A DNA stretch of 64,000 nucleotides from Deinandra increscens subsp. villosa (Eukaryota > Streptophyta > Magnoliopsida > Asterales > Asteraceae): the NCBI GenBank assembly GCA_039602395.1, contig JBCNJP010000017.1, forward strand, positions 93,720,713 through 93,784,712, written 5' to 3'. Shown piece after piece: positions 23,221 to 34,804 of the stretch. Each line of letters begins with the position of its first letter. The stretch's first letter is position 1. The notes under the pieces were generated by a model, which saw only the letters and a list, made by a program, of their open reading frames with translations, searched no databases and was not told where the DNA came from. A program made the translations under genes and the position numbers.

Positions 23221-23728
23221 TGAAGTGTAGTTCAACATGTTATGTTCAATATGATCCCAAGTTGTGATCTTTCTCGCAAAAGACAAAAAATAGTGTCTGA
23301 TTCAGTATTGCATTTATCTTTCATATCTAAAAAGTTCAAAAAGATTTTCGGTGTGTTTTGATATAAAGTTTCAAAAAGCCAAAAAGATTTTGTTTCTTAT
23401 TTGTTTTCGACCGAAATCAAATTTCAAAAATATTGGATTCTCGAAAAGAAGTTTTGCGCCAAGATTAAATTAATTTTCAAAAAAAAAAAAACAACGGGTT
23501 TCTGTCTTCTGAAATTGCAGTTTCTGTGTGGCAAGACTCAAGCATGGTGAAAGGGAGTTATTGAAGTATCTTTCACGAGTGGATCTTGAAATTCAAAGAT
23601 TGTTCAAGTTCTGATCCAGCCATGCAAGCTCTATTGCTGATAAGATATTTCAAGTTGAAGATCAGATGCAGTAATGCTGAAGATTGAAGACTAGAGATTT
23701 AATTAGTATATATACACTACACGTTAAA

Positions 23729-24427
23729 GGGGGGGGGGGGGCGTTAGAGCGTAATCCTATGCTACAAAGTGCATCTTGTATTATATCTAGATTAGAGCAT
23801 GTTAGTGAGTCTTAGTGCCAACTAACCAATGGTTAGCTGAATGGTTAGTCAGATGATTGGCAGCAAACTAAATGGTTCGTTGGTTGGTTAGTTAGTCACT
23901 ATAAATGCTTTGTGTTAGAGAGAGTTGAAAATGCGTGAGCATCGGATCGTCTACTCGATCTAGCTATTCGAACATCGAAACGTAATTAACCGATTGATTT
24001 ATTGATCAAAGAAGAACAATTACAATCAGCAAACACTCAGAAATAGACACAGAGAATACACACTCAAAAACACACACTTAAGAAATCTCACACGCTCAGA
24101 ACCTCTCAGATACAAAGACCAAACGTATATTTATACCCAGCTGGCCGAGCTTCGGCCGAACCTCAGGTTCGGCCAGTCCGAACTTCAGGTTCGGACCTAG
24201 ATCGGCCAGACCTAGAATGACTTGATCTTGTACATTGCTTGATACTTCACACGACGCACATCTCAGGTATCAACAAGGGTTGAGAACTTCTGTCATTTCT
24301 ATTATTGTCAACTGTGTGTAACTGAGTGTATTTTCTCTCTCTAGATCATTGTAACCTCATCTTAGTGAAATTAATAAAGCAAAGCTTTATTTACTCTCGT
24401 GTTCATCGTACTTGATCATATCAATCA
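23729..24427 (+). mobile_element. polypurine tract and 3' LTR of the copia relic, interrupted by a solo LTR
   Basis: A G13 run (23729-23741) preceded by TTAAA acts as polypurine tract, and the LTR appears to start at GTTAGAGCG right after it. CTATAAATG at 23899-23907 is a TATA-like box. The LTR ends near ...ATATCAATCA (24427). A 350-bp solo LTR is inserted at 23926. Before the TATA box lies CTAACC-AAT-GGTTAG (23822-23836) plus further TGGTTAG copies. The left end could instead be TGTTAGTGAG at 23800. Confidence 0.6.
23926..24275 (-). mobile_element. solo LTR of a copia family, inserted in another LTR
   Basis: In sense orientation starts TGTTGATACC (24275 downward) and ends CGCATTTTCA. Flanks AGAGT (23921-23925) and AGGGT (24276-24280) match at 4 of 5. 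It aligns with the LTRs at 57414-57761 and 63627-63975 over the U5-like half (ATCGTCTACTCGAT...CTAGCTATT). Its U3 half instead carries GGCCGAACC/GGTTCGGCC hairpins, followed by a TATAAATATA box near 24129-24138 on the minus strand. Confidence 0.8.
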
Positions 24428-27400
24428 GTAGTAAGATCCGTTCCGTCACTTACAAATCCAGATAGATAGCATGTCCTAACATGATGAAGGCAGTCCAAGC
24501 ATGCAAGCTAAGATATCAATCATCTCAGAATTTATATACTAAAACGAGTCAACATAAAGTTTGTGAGTTCACATATTTAGATAGCATGCATGTAAAAGTT
24601 TAGTAACAAAGTCTGATCAGATCATTCCACCGTTTGATAATTTGTTTAGATATTGTTTTATTAATTACCATGAACCTTGAATACAGAAACTAAATGATTA
24701 CCCACTCATGGTACTATGTCCAGCAATACCGCATGACCAATATACTATATGTACCCACTTGACTATAAAACGGGAGTCAGGATTGGAGGGACCAATCAGG
24801 ACAGGGAAGTTAACCCAATAGATCTATTCATGTGTCATCGTTTCTATCTGTAAATTAATCAGATTCAATTATTAGTGGGATTTCATCATAGCATGAACAA
24901 ACATGACACAATAAGATTTGGACTGGAAAAGCTCATGTAATAGATATGGTAACATGTAATCTATTTGTCAGGCAATGATCATGGATATATGAATTCTCCC
25001 CTAAATATTTAAATAGTTAAAGGAAAGGGGTCATGAAAACTCACCTGCATGAAGTGATACAGATGGTACGACGAGAACAAGTAAGTTGTCCTATACAACG
25101 TTATAAGACATCTTAGGATTCTGGAAACTAGGTTGAGATATAAGTCAGTCCAATTTGGTTGGTAAAGTCTTGACGTCAAAATATCCTTAATGTTAAACGG
25201 TTTGCAAATATTATTTACGGTTATGCTGATACACGGATTTTCACGCAATTTGGAAATAATAGGATATATATATATATATATATTTAATTCAAGAAAAATA
25301 TATAAGTATTCCCAATAATTCCTATGAAAAGGATAATATTTATATTAATATATATTAGAGTGATATTGCGAGTTTTCAATGGATAAATAATTTTATATAA
25401 CTCAAAAGTCTAAAATCAGGTTTTTTTTGCGGTATTAACCGGATACGCAATATTTATAAGTTTTTTGTCAAAAAATACTTATGATCATGAAAATAACTTT
25501 ATTTTTAGTCCAATATTCCAGAAATATCATTCTAAAGGTTAAACATCACAGTTTTGTCGATTTTACCGGTAATGTGTCGGTTTTTTCAATTTGGTCCCGG
25601 TGACTGACTTTATAATATTTTTAGTTTCTAAAATTCACCATAATTACTTGTAAATACATTTTAAGTCTCAAAACACCATAAATAACCTATCTTGTCCATA
25701 TAAACATATCTAACTTAAAATCGAGTTTTCGGGCCAATAAAACGTTGCTTTTTATCCCGGGTTTTTCTCAAATTCAAGTCTTTTAATTTGGAACCTTTTT
25801 GAGGGACTTAGGCATTATTTTTCTCATCAAAACTCATTGTTTTATATCCCAAACTTTCTGATCAAAATAGTGAACATAGTAGTGACCAAAATCAAAGGTT
25901 AAAGTTTGCACTTTTGTGTTAAAATGTCACTATGGTGATTTTAAGCATGGGTAACCTTCCTAGAATTCAAAGTAACATATTTTTGCTAGGTTTTGAGAGT
26001 CTAAACTGAGCCATGGGTCACGATGTGATCATCAACCAACAATACCTAATAATATCACACTTTACACAAAAATATTATGGGTTATCAAGTATCTACACAT
26101 ATATGAACATGAATATTTCCATGGGCCTAATTATTATGTATATTTTTGTTAGGAAATATCTAGGAGGTTCATAGGCATACAAAGTACTCATGATAACTTG
26201 AATCTAGTATGATAAAGTACGCATTTTGAACAAAGTTTATGTTTAGGCACTAAGATTCATCAAGACTTGTCAAGGGGAGTGTAATAGATGTAAAAATGAA
26301 CATGGATCAAGTGTTAGATCATGATTTTCTACAAGAAAAGTTAGTAAGGGGACTCAGACACTTGGAGAAAACCGAAATGGAGGTGAAGAGTGTGATTCCT
26401 AGCTTCCTTTGAGTTCCTGATCGCTTGTAGCTCCAAGAGATATGGTGGTTTGATGGAGGAATATTAGAGAGAGAGTAGAGAGATAGGGTAGGTCGTGAGA
26501 GAGAGGAGAGGGTGGTGGGAGGTAAAGTTCTTTAAGGTTTGTGAAATGTGATCAAATGGGGATAATGTGGTTTATATATGAAGTGTTTAATGAAGTTATT
26601 GGGTGTTTGGAATCGGTTTCATGGGGTGAGATGGTTAGAGAGAGAACCGAGAGGTGAGGAGGGTGTTTGGGGGTTAGATAAATGCTAGGGACTTGAAAGT
26701 TTATAAGTGTTTGATGTGGGTGTTGCATAGTAATCGAAAGAGAAGAGAAAGGTGATGGGTTCGAGTACTTGCTTGAGCTGGTTCGATGGAGACCCAAGAG
26801 AGGAGGATCATGCTTGTTTAAATGAGTTGTGTGGGTGTATGTGCCCTAGGGTCGGTCCAAGCAAGTAAGAGGGAAAGAGTGTGGTGTGCATTGGAGGGAA
26901 ACTATGGACCATTGGTCCATAGTTCTTGTACTAGATGGAGACAACATTGACCTACATAATGTGTTGGGAAGGAGGCTAGAACTAGGGTGTAAGTGAGGAT
27001 GTGAATGGAATATCTTGAATGTTATGACAAGTAACAAACAAAATGTGGTGATGGTTCTGTTTTAAAAGAAATTGGCAAGGAGGGGAGGAAAAGGGTCGCT
27101 GGTTCGAACCTTGAAGAGGGACGGGTCGAAGGGAAATAAAAGGAGAAGGGACCGAGTGAGGGTTTTCATTCGAAAACCGGATAGGGGACCGAAAACGGGG
27201 AGGGGTTGAGAACCAAGGTAGGGTGCATGGGAAGGGGTAACGGGCCATGCACACGGGTTGGGTTCGATAGGGTTGTCCACGAGTTCGAACAAAATAAATA
27301 GATACGAGATTTGACGAATAAACTAATTACAAGTCTCGAATGAACGGGTGGATAAAAGTGATATAATTACAAGTATTGAATTATCTAAAATGATAAGTAT

Positions 27401-27580
27401 AGTTAGTGACTAAACGTTAAAGAAAAATAGTGTTCACGCGAGGATAATTTTGTAATCATAATATGTCTCGCTAATTAACATTTAATGATGAACCATTTTA
27501 AAGTCGGAAAGATACGATAATTATTTATACGTTAAGCTTTTGAAAATAGTTAATACCCCAAGATGATGGGATAATGGATG

Positions 27581-27582
<2 letters not shown>
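24428..27582 (-). mobile_element. long LTR-like block, probably Ty3/gypsy LTR on the minus strand
   Basis: No coding gene in 3.1 kb. On the minus strand, a pyrimidine-rich region full of CTCTCTCTC (26460-26520) lies 40-110 bases downstream of a TATA-like ATATATAAACC (about 26570-26580). GGTCCC/CCCGTT-rich U3-like sequence lies upstream (26850-27270). This layout is that of long chromovirus-type LTRs. The frames at 26552-27292 are U3 low-complexity sequence and not genes. Ends were not found, so limits are approximate. Confidence 0.35.
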
Positions 27583-27636
<54 letters not shown>

Positions 27637-27638
<2 letters not shown>

Positions 27639-27810
27639 TTAGGTTCAAATGAGAACTTTTTGTTTTGAGAACTTTTGAGAACTAAATATCCACCACTAAT
27701 TTCAGTTGGGAACCACTACAATTCATGGGAGGGGGTATATGTAAATATAACTAGTGGCTTAAAATGGTTCTCAAAAGTTCTCTCAACAATTAGTTCTCAA
27801 ATGATCATCT

Positions 27811-27813
<3 letters not shown>
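27637..27813 (+). mobile_element. MITE embedded in (TA)n, copy 1
   Basis: Starts GGTTAGGTTCAAATGAGAAC and ends AAATGATCATCTCCC. Internal GAGAACTTTTGAGAAC-type repeats. This form of MITE lying within TA microsatellites (Micron-like) is known from plants; the assignment is by appearance. Confidence 0.7.
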
Positions 27814-27873
<60 letters not shown>

Positions 27874-27876
<3 letters not shown>

Positions 27877-28048
27877 AGAGGATCATTTGAGAACCAATTT
27901 GATTTGAGAACTAAAAAGAACTAATTTGAGCCACAAGTTTATTTACATGTATACCCCCTCCCATGAATTGTAGTGGTCCCCCCTGAAATTTGTGGTTGAG
28001 ATTTAGTTCTCAAAAGTTCTCAAAATTAAAAGTTCTCATTTGAACCTA

Positions 28049-28052
<4 letters not shown>
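27874..28052 (-). mobile_element. MITE embedded in (TA)n, copy 2, inverted relative to copy 1
   Basis: Starts GGGAGAGGATCATTTGAGAAC and ends TTTGAACCTAACC, the reverse complement order of copy 1. The inner parts share TACCCCCTCCCATGAATTGTAGTGG in reverse orientation. The two copies differ at many positions, so they are not a recent inverted duplication. Confidence 0.7.
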
Positions 28053-28110
<58 letters not shown>

Positions 28111-28112
<2 letters not shown>

Positions 28113-29147
28113 TTACTACAAAGGTGGTAGACAATATAATTTTTCTCTAACGTTTCTAATTATTGAAATTCCACCACATATTTCTATGGAATCATTGTTA
28201 ATAAAAGGTCGATCGTTGAACTAACAACGTAAGGCTACGTCAAGACTATAGACAAGTTTGCACATAACGTTCTCTAAATTATCATAACTTAAAATAATAC
28301 ATAGTAAATCAGTTAATAAGCAGTTTTATATTTTTTATTGACTCAAGAAACTTACGTGGTTGTCACAGAGGTGGTTTGGATTCTTTTGTAGTTATATTTA
28401 ATATAATAAACTAGCAATTTTCAAACCGCGCGTTGCGGCGGTAATTTCATGTATGCCAAAAACAAATTATATTTGACTTAAACAAAATTTATATCAAGAC
28501 ATAGATAGTATGAGAAAATGAAAGTAAAGGTGAAAAAGTACATATGCTTCATGAAGCAGTTGATCATATTAAAAAGTAAATCGCAATAGGTATAATTCCG
28601 GCTCGGTCTGGAACACAACTCGTATTGAATAGCATATAAGAGTAGACATGTTCGACATCCTAAGACGTTATTAAAAAAATATAGCAAAAAGCTTAAAGAT
28701 GACATAACATGAATATTGACGTCGTTATTAACAAATTAAATTTTACATCGGAAAAACATGTTAAAATAAAGAAAAATAATTTGTCATGAAGAAAAATTGT
28801 ATATATATACAATTGTAAACTTCTCCTATGGTCTTGTGCCATTTTAAATATATAAAAGAAACTAATTCTATATATATATTATATAGTCCACTATTTTGCA
28901 TATCTGATATTCTAGCTCAGCCGGCCAAAGGTTAGTTCTTTCACCTATATATTCGTGTTCAAACCTGTGGAACTTAATTTTTGTAACTAAACTTAGTTTT
29001 CAAATTTTTTTCGTTACACATATATATACTTTTGTTCTTTTGCATAGTTAGAAGACAAATAAATATTTTATCAATAAAATACATTTGTAAAATTTGTATG
29101 TCGGTGGATCTATTATTAACCGTTCCAACCAAATCGCCAACTTAGTC
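28111..29147. other. A+T-rich spacer with one Helitron-like end
   Basis: No gene. Contains the Helitron-like 3' end at 28411-28441. A GGTTCGAAC-free minus-strand frame at 28478-28705 has no motif and is not called. Confidence 0.4.
28411..28441 (-). mobile_element. Helitron-like 3' terminus, minus strand
   Basis: Minus strand reads CCGCCGCAACGCGCGG, then 11 bases, then CTAG followed by T. A GC hairpin a short distance before CTAG|T is the canonical 3' end. The matching TC 5' end to the right was not identified. Confidence 0.45.
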
Positions 29148-29155
29148 CTTATTAA

Positions 29156-29806
29156 CAATTTTTTAAAAACCGGATTAACCCGGCCGGTTTAACCGGTTCA
29201 ACCAGGAACCGGTGGGTCGTCCGGTTCGATTATAACCGGTTTTTAACAATACTGGTTCATAAAGTGAACCGCCGGGATTCCCGGTTCAACCGGGCAAAAA
29301 CCCGGACCCGAAACCGGGTCAAACCGGGTTTTTTTTTCTTTTATTTTTTTAATTAATTATTTTTTGTTTTAAATTAATCTAAGAAAAGGCAGGAAAGGCG
29401 TTACAAAAAAGTAGGGTTACGTTCACGGTTCACATTTCACTGGAAACCAAAAAGGCGCTACAAAAAACCCCATAATCCACGAACTTGGGGGGATGATCGA
29501 CGAACTTATATGAGATTCTCGAAGTGATCGGCTAGAAATCAAAGTTATTAACCAGGACACAATCGATGAACTTGGGGTATTGTAATTTGTATCGATGTTA
29601 TTTTGGATGATTTTAATTTGTTTTAGACTTTATTGAAGTTTCTTTTTGACATTTGTTGTGGTTGAAAGTTTATAAAATGTATATTATAAATTTACAGGTT
29701 TGAATAGTCAATCCGGTTCAACCATCCGGGTCAACCCGGTTCAACCGGTTGAACCGTTTTTTTGAACAAGACCGGCCCGGTTTAAAAATCCGGCTTTAAA
29801 ACATTG
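29156..29806. mobile_element. 651-bp non-autonomous hAT element with perfect 8-bp duplication
   Basis: Flanks CTTATTAA at 29148-29155 and 29807-29814 are identical. Ends CAATTTTTTAAAAACCGG and the inverse of ...CCGGCTTTAAAACATTG form imperfect terminal repeats, with CCGGTT/AACCGG motifs clustered in both subterminal regions. The interior 29380-29690 is unrelated A+T-rich DNA without a gene. Confidence 0.85.
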
Positions 29807-29814
29807 CTTATTAA

Positions 29815-31080
29815 TTCATTTTTTTAACTCGATAGTCATGACCACTTGTAGTCTATGAATAATCTCATCTAACATCTCCTACCTTTGAAATACTGATGTT
29901 TGTAAAATAACTATACTATAACTTTCTGTTTTGTTTGTAAGTTTAACTTATTAATTTCATGTTTCATAGCTATCTGTATAATATTATGTTTATTATCTTC
30001 TTTGTTCCACACTCCTACACACAACTTGCAAACCTACACACATATTACTTTCTACGTCTATTATAAAAAAAAAGCTCTACTAAATTGTGCTAAATTATTG
30101 CCATTGAACCATCCTTACCATAAAAAATTTTACGTTTCTCTTTCCCTCTGTCTTTTGGCAGCTCAAACTCTAAACGGTTTAAAACCCTTTTAATCCGTTT
30201 AACAACCAAATATTACGACTTACCTCCTACATTTACAATCAATATCTTTCTATCACATTACCGCGGCAACGCGCGGATGATCTCTAGTTAGATATATGAT
30301 ATATCGAGTCTATTCTAAATTACACTTCAACAGATACGTCAAATTGATTAGACACGTTATTAGACGTATTTAAGATTTTACAAAACTATATTTTAAAAAG
30401 TATAATACTAAAAATATATATATGAAAATAAAAATAATTATTAAAGAAAAAATTTAAAAACAAAACAAAAGTGTGATCGCAGGTTCGAACACGCATCACT
30501 TCTTCTAAACATCAAAACAAATCAAAAACCACTTGAAATGAAGCAAATCTACTCATTTCCTAGGGAGGCTTTATTTTAGATAAAATATATTCTTTAGAAA
30601 GAAAAAAAACCCTAACCACATTAGAACCCGGGTGCTGCAAGTGAAACACAAGAGTCAAACCAGCTAACTGGACTTATTACTCTTAGTGGAATTACATAGA
30701 ACATTAAATTTATAATATAAATATTTTTCTATGGCATTCTAATAAATAAAAACTACAAATTGTTGAATGTATTATATTAAATAATCTGACATAGTAATAC
30801 AACATACATGTATATATGTATATATATGTAATTGTCTAATGCAAAATTTATAAGTAAATGTTGTCTCAATATTGTGGTTCTTTGATGATGTCATCATCAA
30901 CAAATACAAATCCGCTATCACCTGGCTATAAATTTTTGGACACTCTGAGCATATTGAATAATACAAAGTAAGGTTGTTGAAAAGTCTTGTGATACTTGTA
31001 AAAATATCATAACGACCCGCCTGTAATTTTAACAAAAAATATAATTACTATGTATTTAAATTTTTTATGTATTTAGTGAT
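29815..31080. other. A+T-rich spacer
   Basis: No gene seen. Holds the Helitron-like end at 30261-30287. The small frames are A+T-rich and motif-free. Confidence 0.4.
30261..30287 (+). mobile_element. Helitron-like 3' terminus, plus strand
   Basis: CCGCGGCAACGCGCGG folds with CCGCG/CGCGG arms, then seven bases and CTAG (30284-30287), with T at 30288. This is the expected 3' end form. The 5' TC end is not assigned. Confidence 0.45.
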
Positions 31081-31096
31081 ATATAAGGTTGCTATT

Positions 31097-31340
31097 ACCA
31101 AGGACATTTGTCCCAATGGTATGGAGATGAAGGTTAGAGTTTGGGGACCTTGAGGTCTCAAGTTCAAATCTGACTCAAGGGGGTTTTTCTCAAGTGGTGA
31201 GTTTCCTCCTTAATGGTGTTCCTAGGTGAGCCAAGCCTGGAGTGTCAAAATCAGTATGGACGGTTGCAATCCCGTCTCAGGAAGGCTCACTCGGGTATTG
31301 GAGATTTGGGGAGTAGTTCCAAACGCCGTTCAAAAAAAAA
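31097..31340 (+). mobile_element. tRNA-derived SINE, 244 bp, with 16-bp target duplication
   Basis: The direct repeat ATATAAGGTTGCTATT occurs at 31081-31096 and 31341-31356 without mismatch. TCCCAATGGTATGGAGA resembles the pol III A box and AGTTCAAATCT (about 31160-31171) the B box. The body ends in an A run (31332-31341). Everything fits an intact SINE insertion on the plus strand. Confidence 0.9.
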
Positions 31341-31399
31341 ATATAAGGTTGCTATTGTTACATAGTGACTTCTGAGTCCCATATAAATCATATGACTTA

Positions 31400-31620
31400 G
31401 AGTAAATTACATAGAAGTCCTTTATGTTTTATCTCGTTTGCGAATTAGGCCCTTTAAGTAAAATTGTTTTACCGACATCCTTTTTGTTTTCATTCTGTTT
31501 CACCAGAGATCCTTTATCACTAACAGTGTTAAAAATCACCGTTAAGTTAGGGACAATATAATCATTTCCAAAAATCACTTAAATTAATTTAAAAAAAAAC
31601 AAAAAAAAACTAATTCTTTC
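31400..31620 (+). repeat. left terminal inverted repeat of the giant MULE
   Basis: Starts GAGTAAATTACATAG. By eye it aligns with the reverse complement of 51593-51814 over its whole length with scattered substitutions (roughly 85 percent identity, counted by eye), including TCCTTTATCACTAAC and AAAAATCACTTAAATT. No coding potential. Confidence 0.85.
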
Positions 31621-32198
31621 ATCTGTATATCAAATCGTCAAAGATAAGAAATATCAAATTGTCGATCTCTTTCTTCCTAGGGCTCCAAAGATGAAGACAC
31701 CTGGTTCGATCTTAAGGCTTAAAGACAAAGCTTCAACGTTTAATGACGAAGCTTTAATTTTGCCAAGGTTTGTAATAATTTTGGCTCTTTCATTTTTGTG
31801 ATTCCCTTGAACAACTACATCCGACTAAAGGGTGAGATTTGGATGGGTGGTTGAAGTCTTGTCTGATCTCCCTAATGGGGGAGATGATGGTGACTAGATT
31901 AGTATAATTCATAGGCTGTTTAAACTTTTTTCAACTTTGGGATTTTTTTTTAACAACAGGGGTTGGAGTCATTCATGAACACATCAGTCAGCACAACTTG
32001 GGTTGATTTTTTTTTCAAATTAACACCATCAGAATCTATAATAAAAGTTGTCTAATTAGAATCTATGGCTGATTAACATCATCTGACGATAACTTGAAGA
32101 ATCAAGTTTCTAGTAGTTCTCATTAGAAATTATAATAGGAGTCGTCTAATTGTGTGAAATGTTATTTGGAATTGCCTGCGTAGGGATGCGGACTATGG

Positions 32199-32270
32199 GT
32201 GATCAATCTTGATCAACTGTAAACCATGGTGCATCATTCTGATTTGTGATCAATCTTGATCAACTGTAAA
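32199..32270 (+). repeat. 25-bp direct repeat
   Basis: GTGATCAATCTTGATCAAC plus TGTAAA occurs at 32199-32223 and again at 32246-32270 without mismatch. Its inner part GATCAATCTTGATC is close to a palindrome. Confidence 0.85.
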
Positions 32271-32311
32271 GAAGTTGTAATCTTGATGAGGAATAGAATG
32301 TCACACCCCAA

Positions 32312-32811
32312 NNNNNNNNNNNNNNNNNNNNNNNNNNNNNNNNNNNNNNNNNNNNNNNNNNNNNNNNNNNNNNNNNNNNNNNNNNNNNNNNNNNNNNNNN
32401 NNNNNNNNNNNNNNNNNNNNNNNNNNNNNNNNNNNNNNNNNNNNNNNNNNNNNNNNNNNNNNNNNNNNNNNNNNNNNNNNNNNNNNNNNNNNNNNNNNNN
32501 NNNNNNNNNNNNNNNNNNNNNNNNNNNNNNNNNNNNNNNNNNNNNNNNNNNNNNNNNNNNNNNNNNNNNNNNNNNNNNNNNNNNNNNNNNNNNNNNNNNN
32601 NNNNNNNNNNNNNNNNNNNNNNNNNNNNNNNNNNNNNNNNNNNNNNNNNNNNNNNNNNNNNNNNNNNNNNNNNNNNNNNNNNNNNNNNNNNNNNNNNNNN
32701 NNNNNNNNNNNNNNNNNNNNNNNNNNNNNNNNNNNNNNNNNNNNNNNNNNNNNNNNNNNNNNNNNNNNNNNNNNNNNNNNNNNNNNNNNNNNNNNNNNNN
32801 NNNNNNNNNNN
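32312..32811. other. assembly gap, exactly 500 N
   Basis: 500 N between TCACACCCCAA and ATAGAGTAGG. It lies inside the giant MULE, so its real length affects the size estimate. Confidence 0.99.
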
Positions 32812-34788
32812 ATAGAGTAGGATGGTGTTGAATATTTTATATCATCACCTTTTAATTTGAGATATATGGTGGGGCGCCTCAGTATTTTGTTTAATTTGAG
32901 ATATATGTTGGGGGCGTCGCAGTGAGACAAGGAACCCAAGTTAAGGCTTAGAGCCCTTAAAAGTTTAGGACCTTATTTTTCTTTTAATTTATTTTATATG
33001 TATATATTTTTAAATGAGTTTATTTACATATTAATGTAATTAAATCAATAAATATGTTAACTGGTTTTGGTGATTAAATACTTAACTTCAAAACTCAAAT
33101 TCAAATCTTTTCTATCACATTTAAATTTATTTTTTTCATTTCTTTTTCTTACTTCTTTTACTTTTTGGACATTTTATCTCCTTTTTTTTTTCTTTTTTTT
33201 CCATTCTTTTATTTTTTACTTAAGTTTTTCTTAGTTTTTAGTTTAACATATCATTAACATATTTAAATATATTTTTAACTAGATTTAACCGCTCGCGCAT
33301 TGCTATGGAGATAGTTTGGTTATACAAAACAGTTGTATTGCTATAACACAACATAAAGAAAACGGAATTAAAAAACGCGTAAGGACCCAAACGCATAGAA
33401 TATCATGCCTACAACCAAAAAATTATGTTACACGATTGTATTTATAATACTACGCTCCTTTGGTAAATTCATTGAGATTGAAAATAGAAAAATAAAAAAA
33501 TCATATACCAAACGACTATCTCTATTACACAACCAACTTATGTGCTAAACTTGTCGAGTTTGAATGAAAAAAAAAACCAAGAACAAACTCATAAAAATAT
33601 ATTATAACTTTAATTAATAATAAGAAAGGAAAAACATTATAATATAATATTATAATATAATATCACAAACCATGTTGTATTTTGTTTTAGTACAAGCTTT
33701 TCAATTGCCGCGTTGCCGTCGGCATGACGGTATGGAGACAGTTTTAAATCCAGCATTAAAAAAAGAGGTAAAAGAATAGAGATGTAATAAAGGCCATAAG
33801 TTGAATCTGAAGCGTTTAACATTTGGAACTACAATAGAACACCAAAAGAAATATACGGCTATAGAACCATAAGTAGTGGTCGTATCATTAGAATATTGTC
33901 CCTGTTCATGTGCCAATCACAAAGCATCGTGTTATCATACACCTATATATAATATATTGGGTTTACCATTTTCTACCAAAATGGATGTTAGTATAAGCAT
34001 ATAGCTACTTTTTTTTTCAAAAAGGGCTTCCCAATAGGTGATAGTTAACGCCGTTAAGCGGCTATTCATGGTTCTTGCTTCAACTTTGTCCTTAGCTTCA
34101 TCCTTATCAGCGGTGGTTGTTTTTCTACCAGATGCAGGGCTGCTGCTTGTTGCTGTGACAGGCAGAAAGACCAAAAAACGTAAACGTTAGGTAGTGTACC
34201 AATCTGTAATGATAGTTAACGACACACTTTCACTTACCATAAGATAGTATTGATATTGATAATGTACAAACTAAACACCAAGTCTGTAGACAAAAAAAAG
34301 CTTCTAGGGTCACAAATTTAAATCATATAACATAACATAGACCGCAAACATAGACAATAACATAACATGAGAAGCAATTAGATCATCACAAACCGTTTAA
34401 CGCAAAAGGCTAATGTAAACCAACTCCCATATCTGCAGTCAAAAAAATAACACCAAGTCAAAGAACTTAAAGGCAAGAAGCATGTACACATACACCTGAC
34501 ATGAAAAAACTTATTAGAAACAACATCAAGCAATTAAAAACAAACAATAACTAACCATCAGCAGACATGAACCAAACACAAACAGCAAAAATCCAAATAC
34601 ATAACACACAACAAACAAAGCAAGCACGACCAAAGGGAGCCCATAAAAAAAGTATGAACCGTTCAAATGATAACAAAGCGGCGCGGCAAAACAACACAGA
34701 AACAGAGACATAAACCTCAACCATGCACCATGTAAACGGAAAACTAACATGTAACCTGAATCCAGCATACAAACACACAAACACAAAC
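32812..34788. other. spacer with Helitron-like scar and possible minus-strand exon
   Basis: 32852-32880 and 32892-32918 are imperfect direct repeats (TTAATTTGAGATATATG core). CTAG at 33279-33282 followed by a degenerate GC hairpin (CCGCTCGCGCATTGC) resembles a decayed minus-strand Helitron end. The minus frame 33935-34174 contains a Ser/Thr/Lys-rich TATSSSPASGRKTTTADKDE segment that could be the last exon of a decayed gene, but I recognise no domain. Confidence 0.3.
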
Positions 34789-34804
34789 AGAAACACCAAA
34801 GTCG

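Larger units (their letters stand above)
27583..28110. repeat. three (TA)n tracts and a short (CA)n that frame two MITEs
   Basis: TA tracts at about 27583-27636, 27814-27873 and 28053-28101, then ACACACAC to 28110. The TA tracts abut both MITEs exactly on every side. Confidence 0.9.

Noticed and set aside
26552..27292. Minus-strand frames rich in Ser/Pro/His
   Set aside because: They fall in the U3-like and R-like parts of a long LTR; composition and lack of motifs argue against genes.
33935..34174. Possible replication protein A-like C-terminal exon related to Helitrons
   Set aside because: Only a Ser/Thr/Lys-rich stretch is visible; no OB-fold motif, so the similarity could not be supported.
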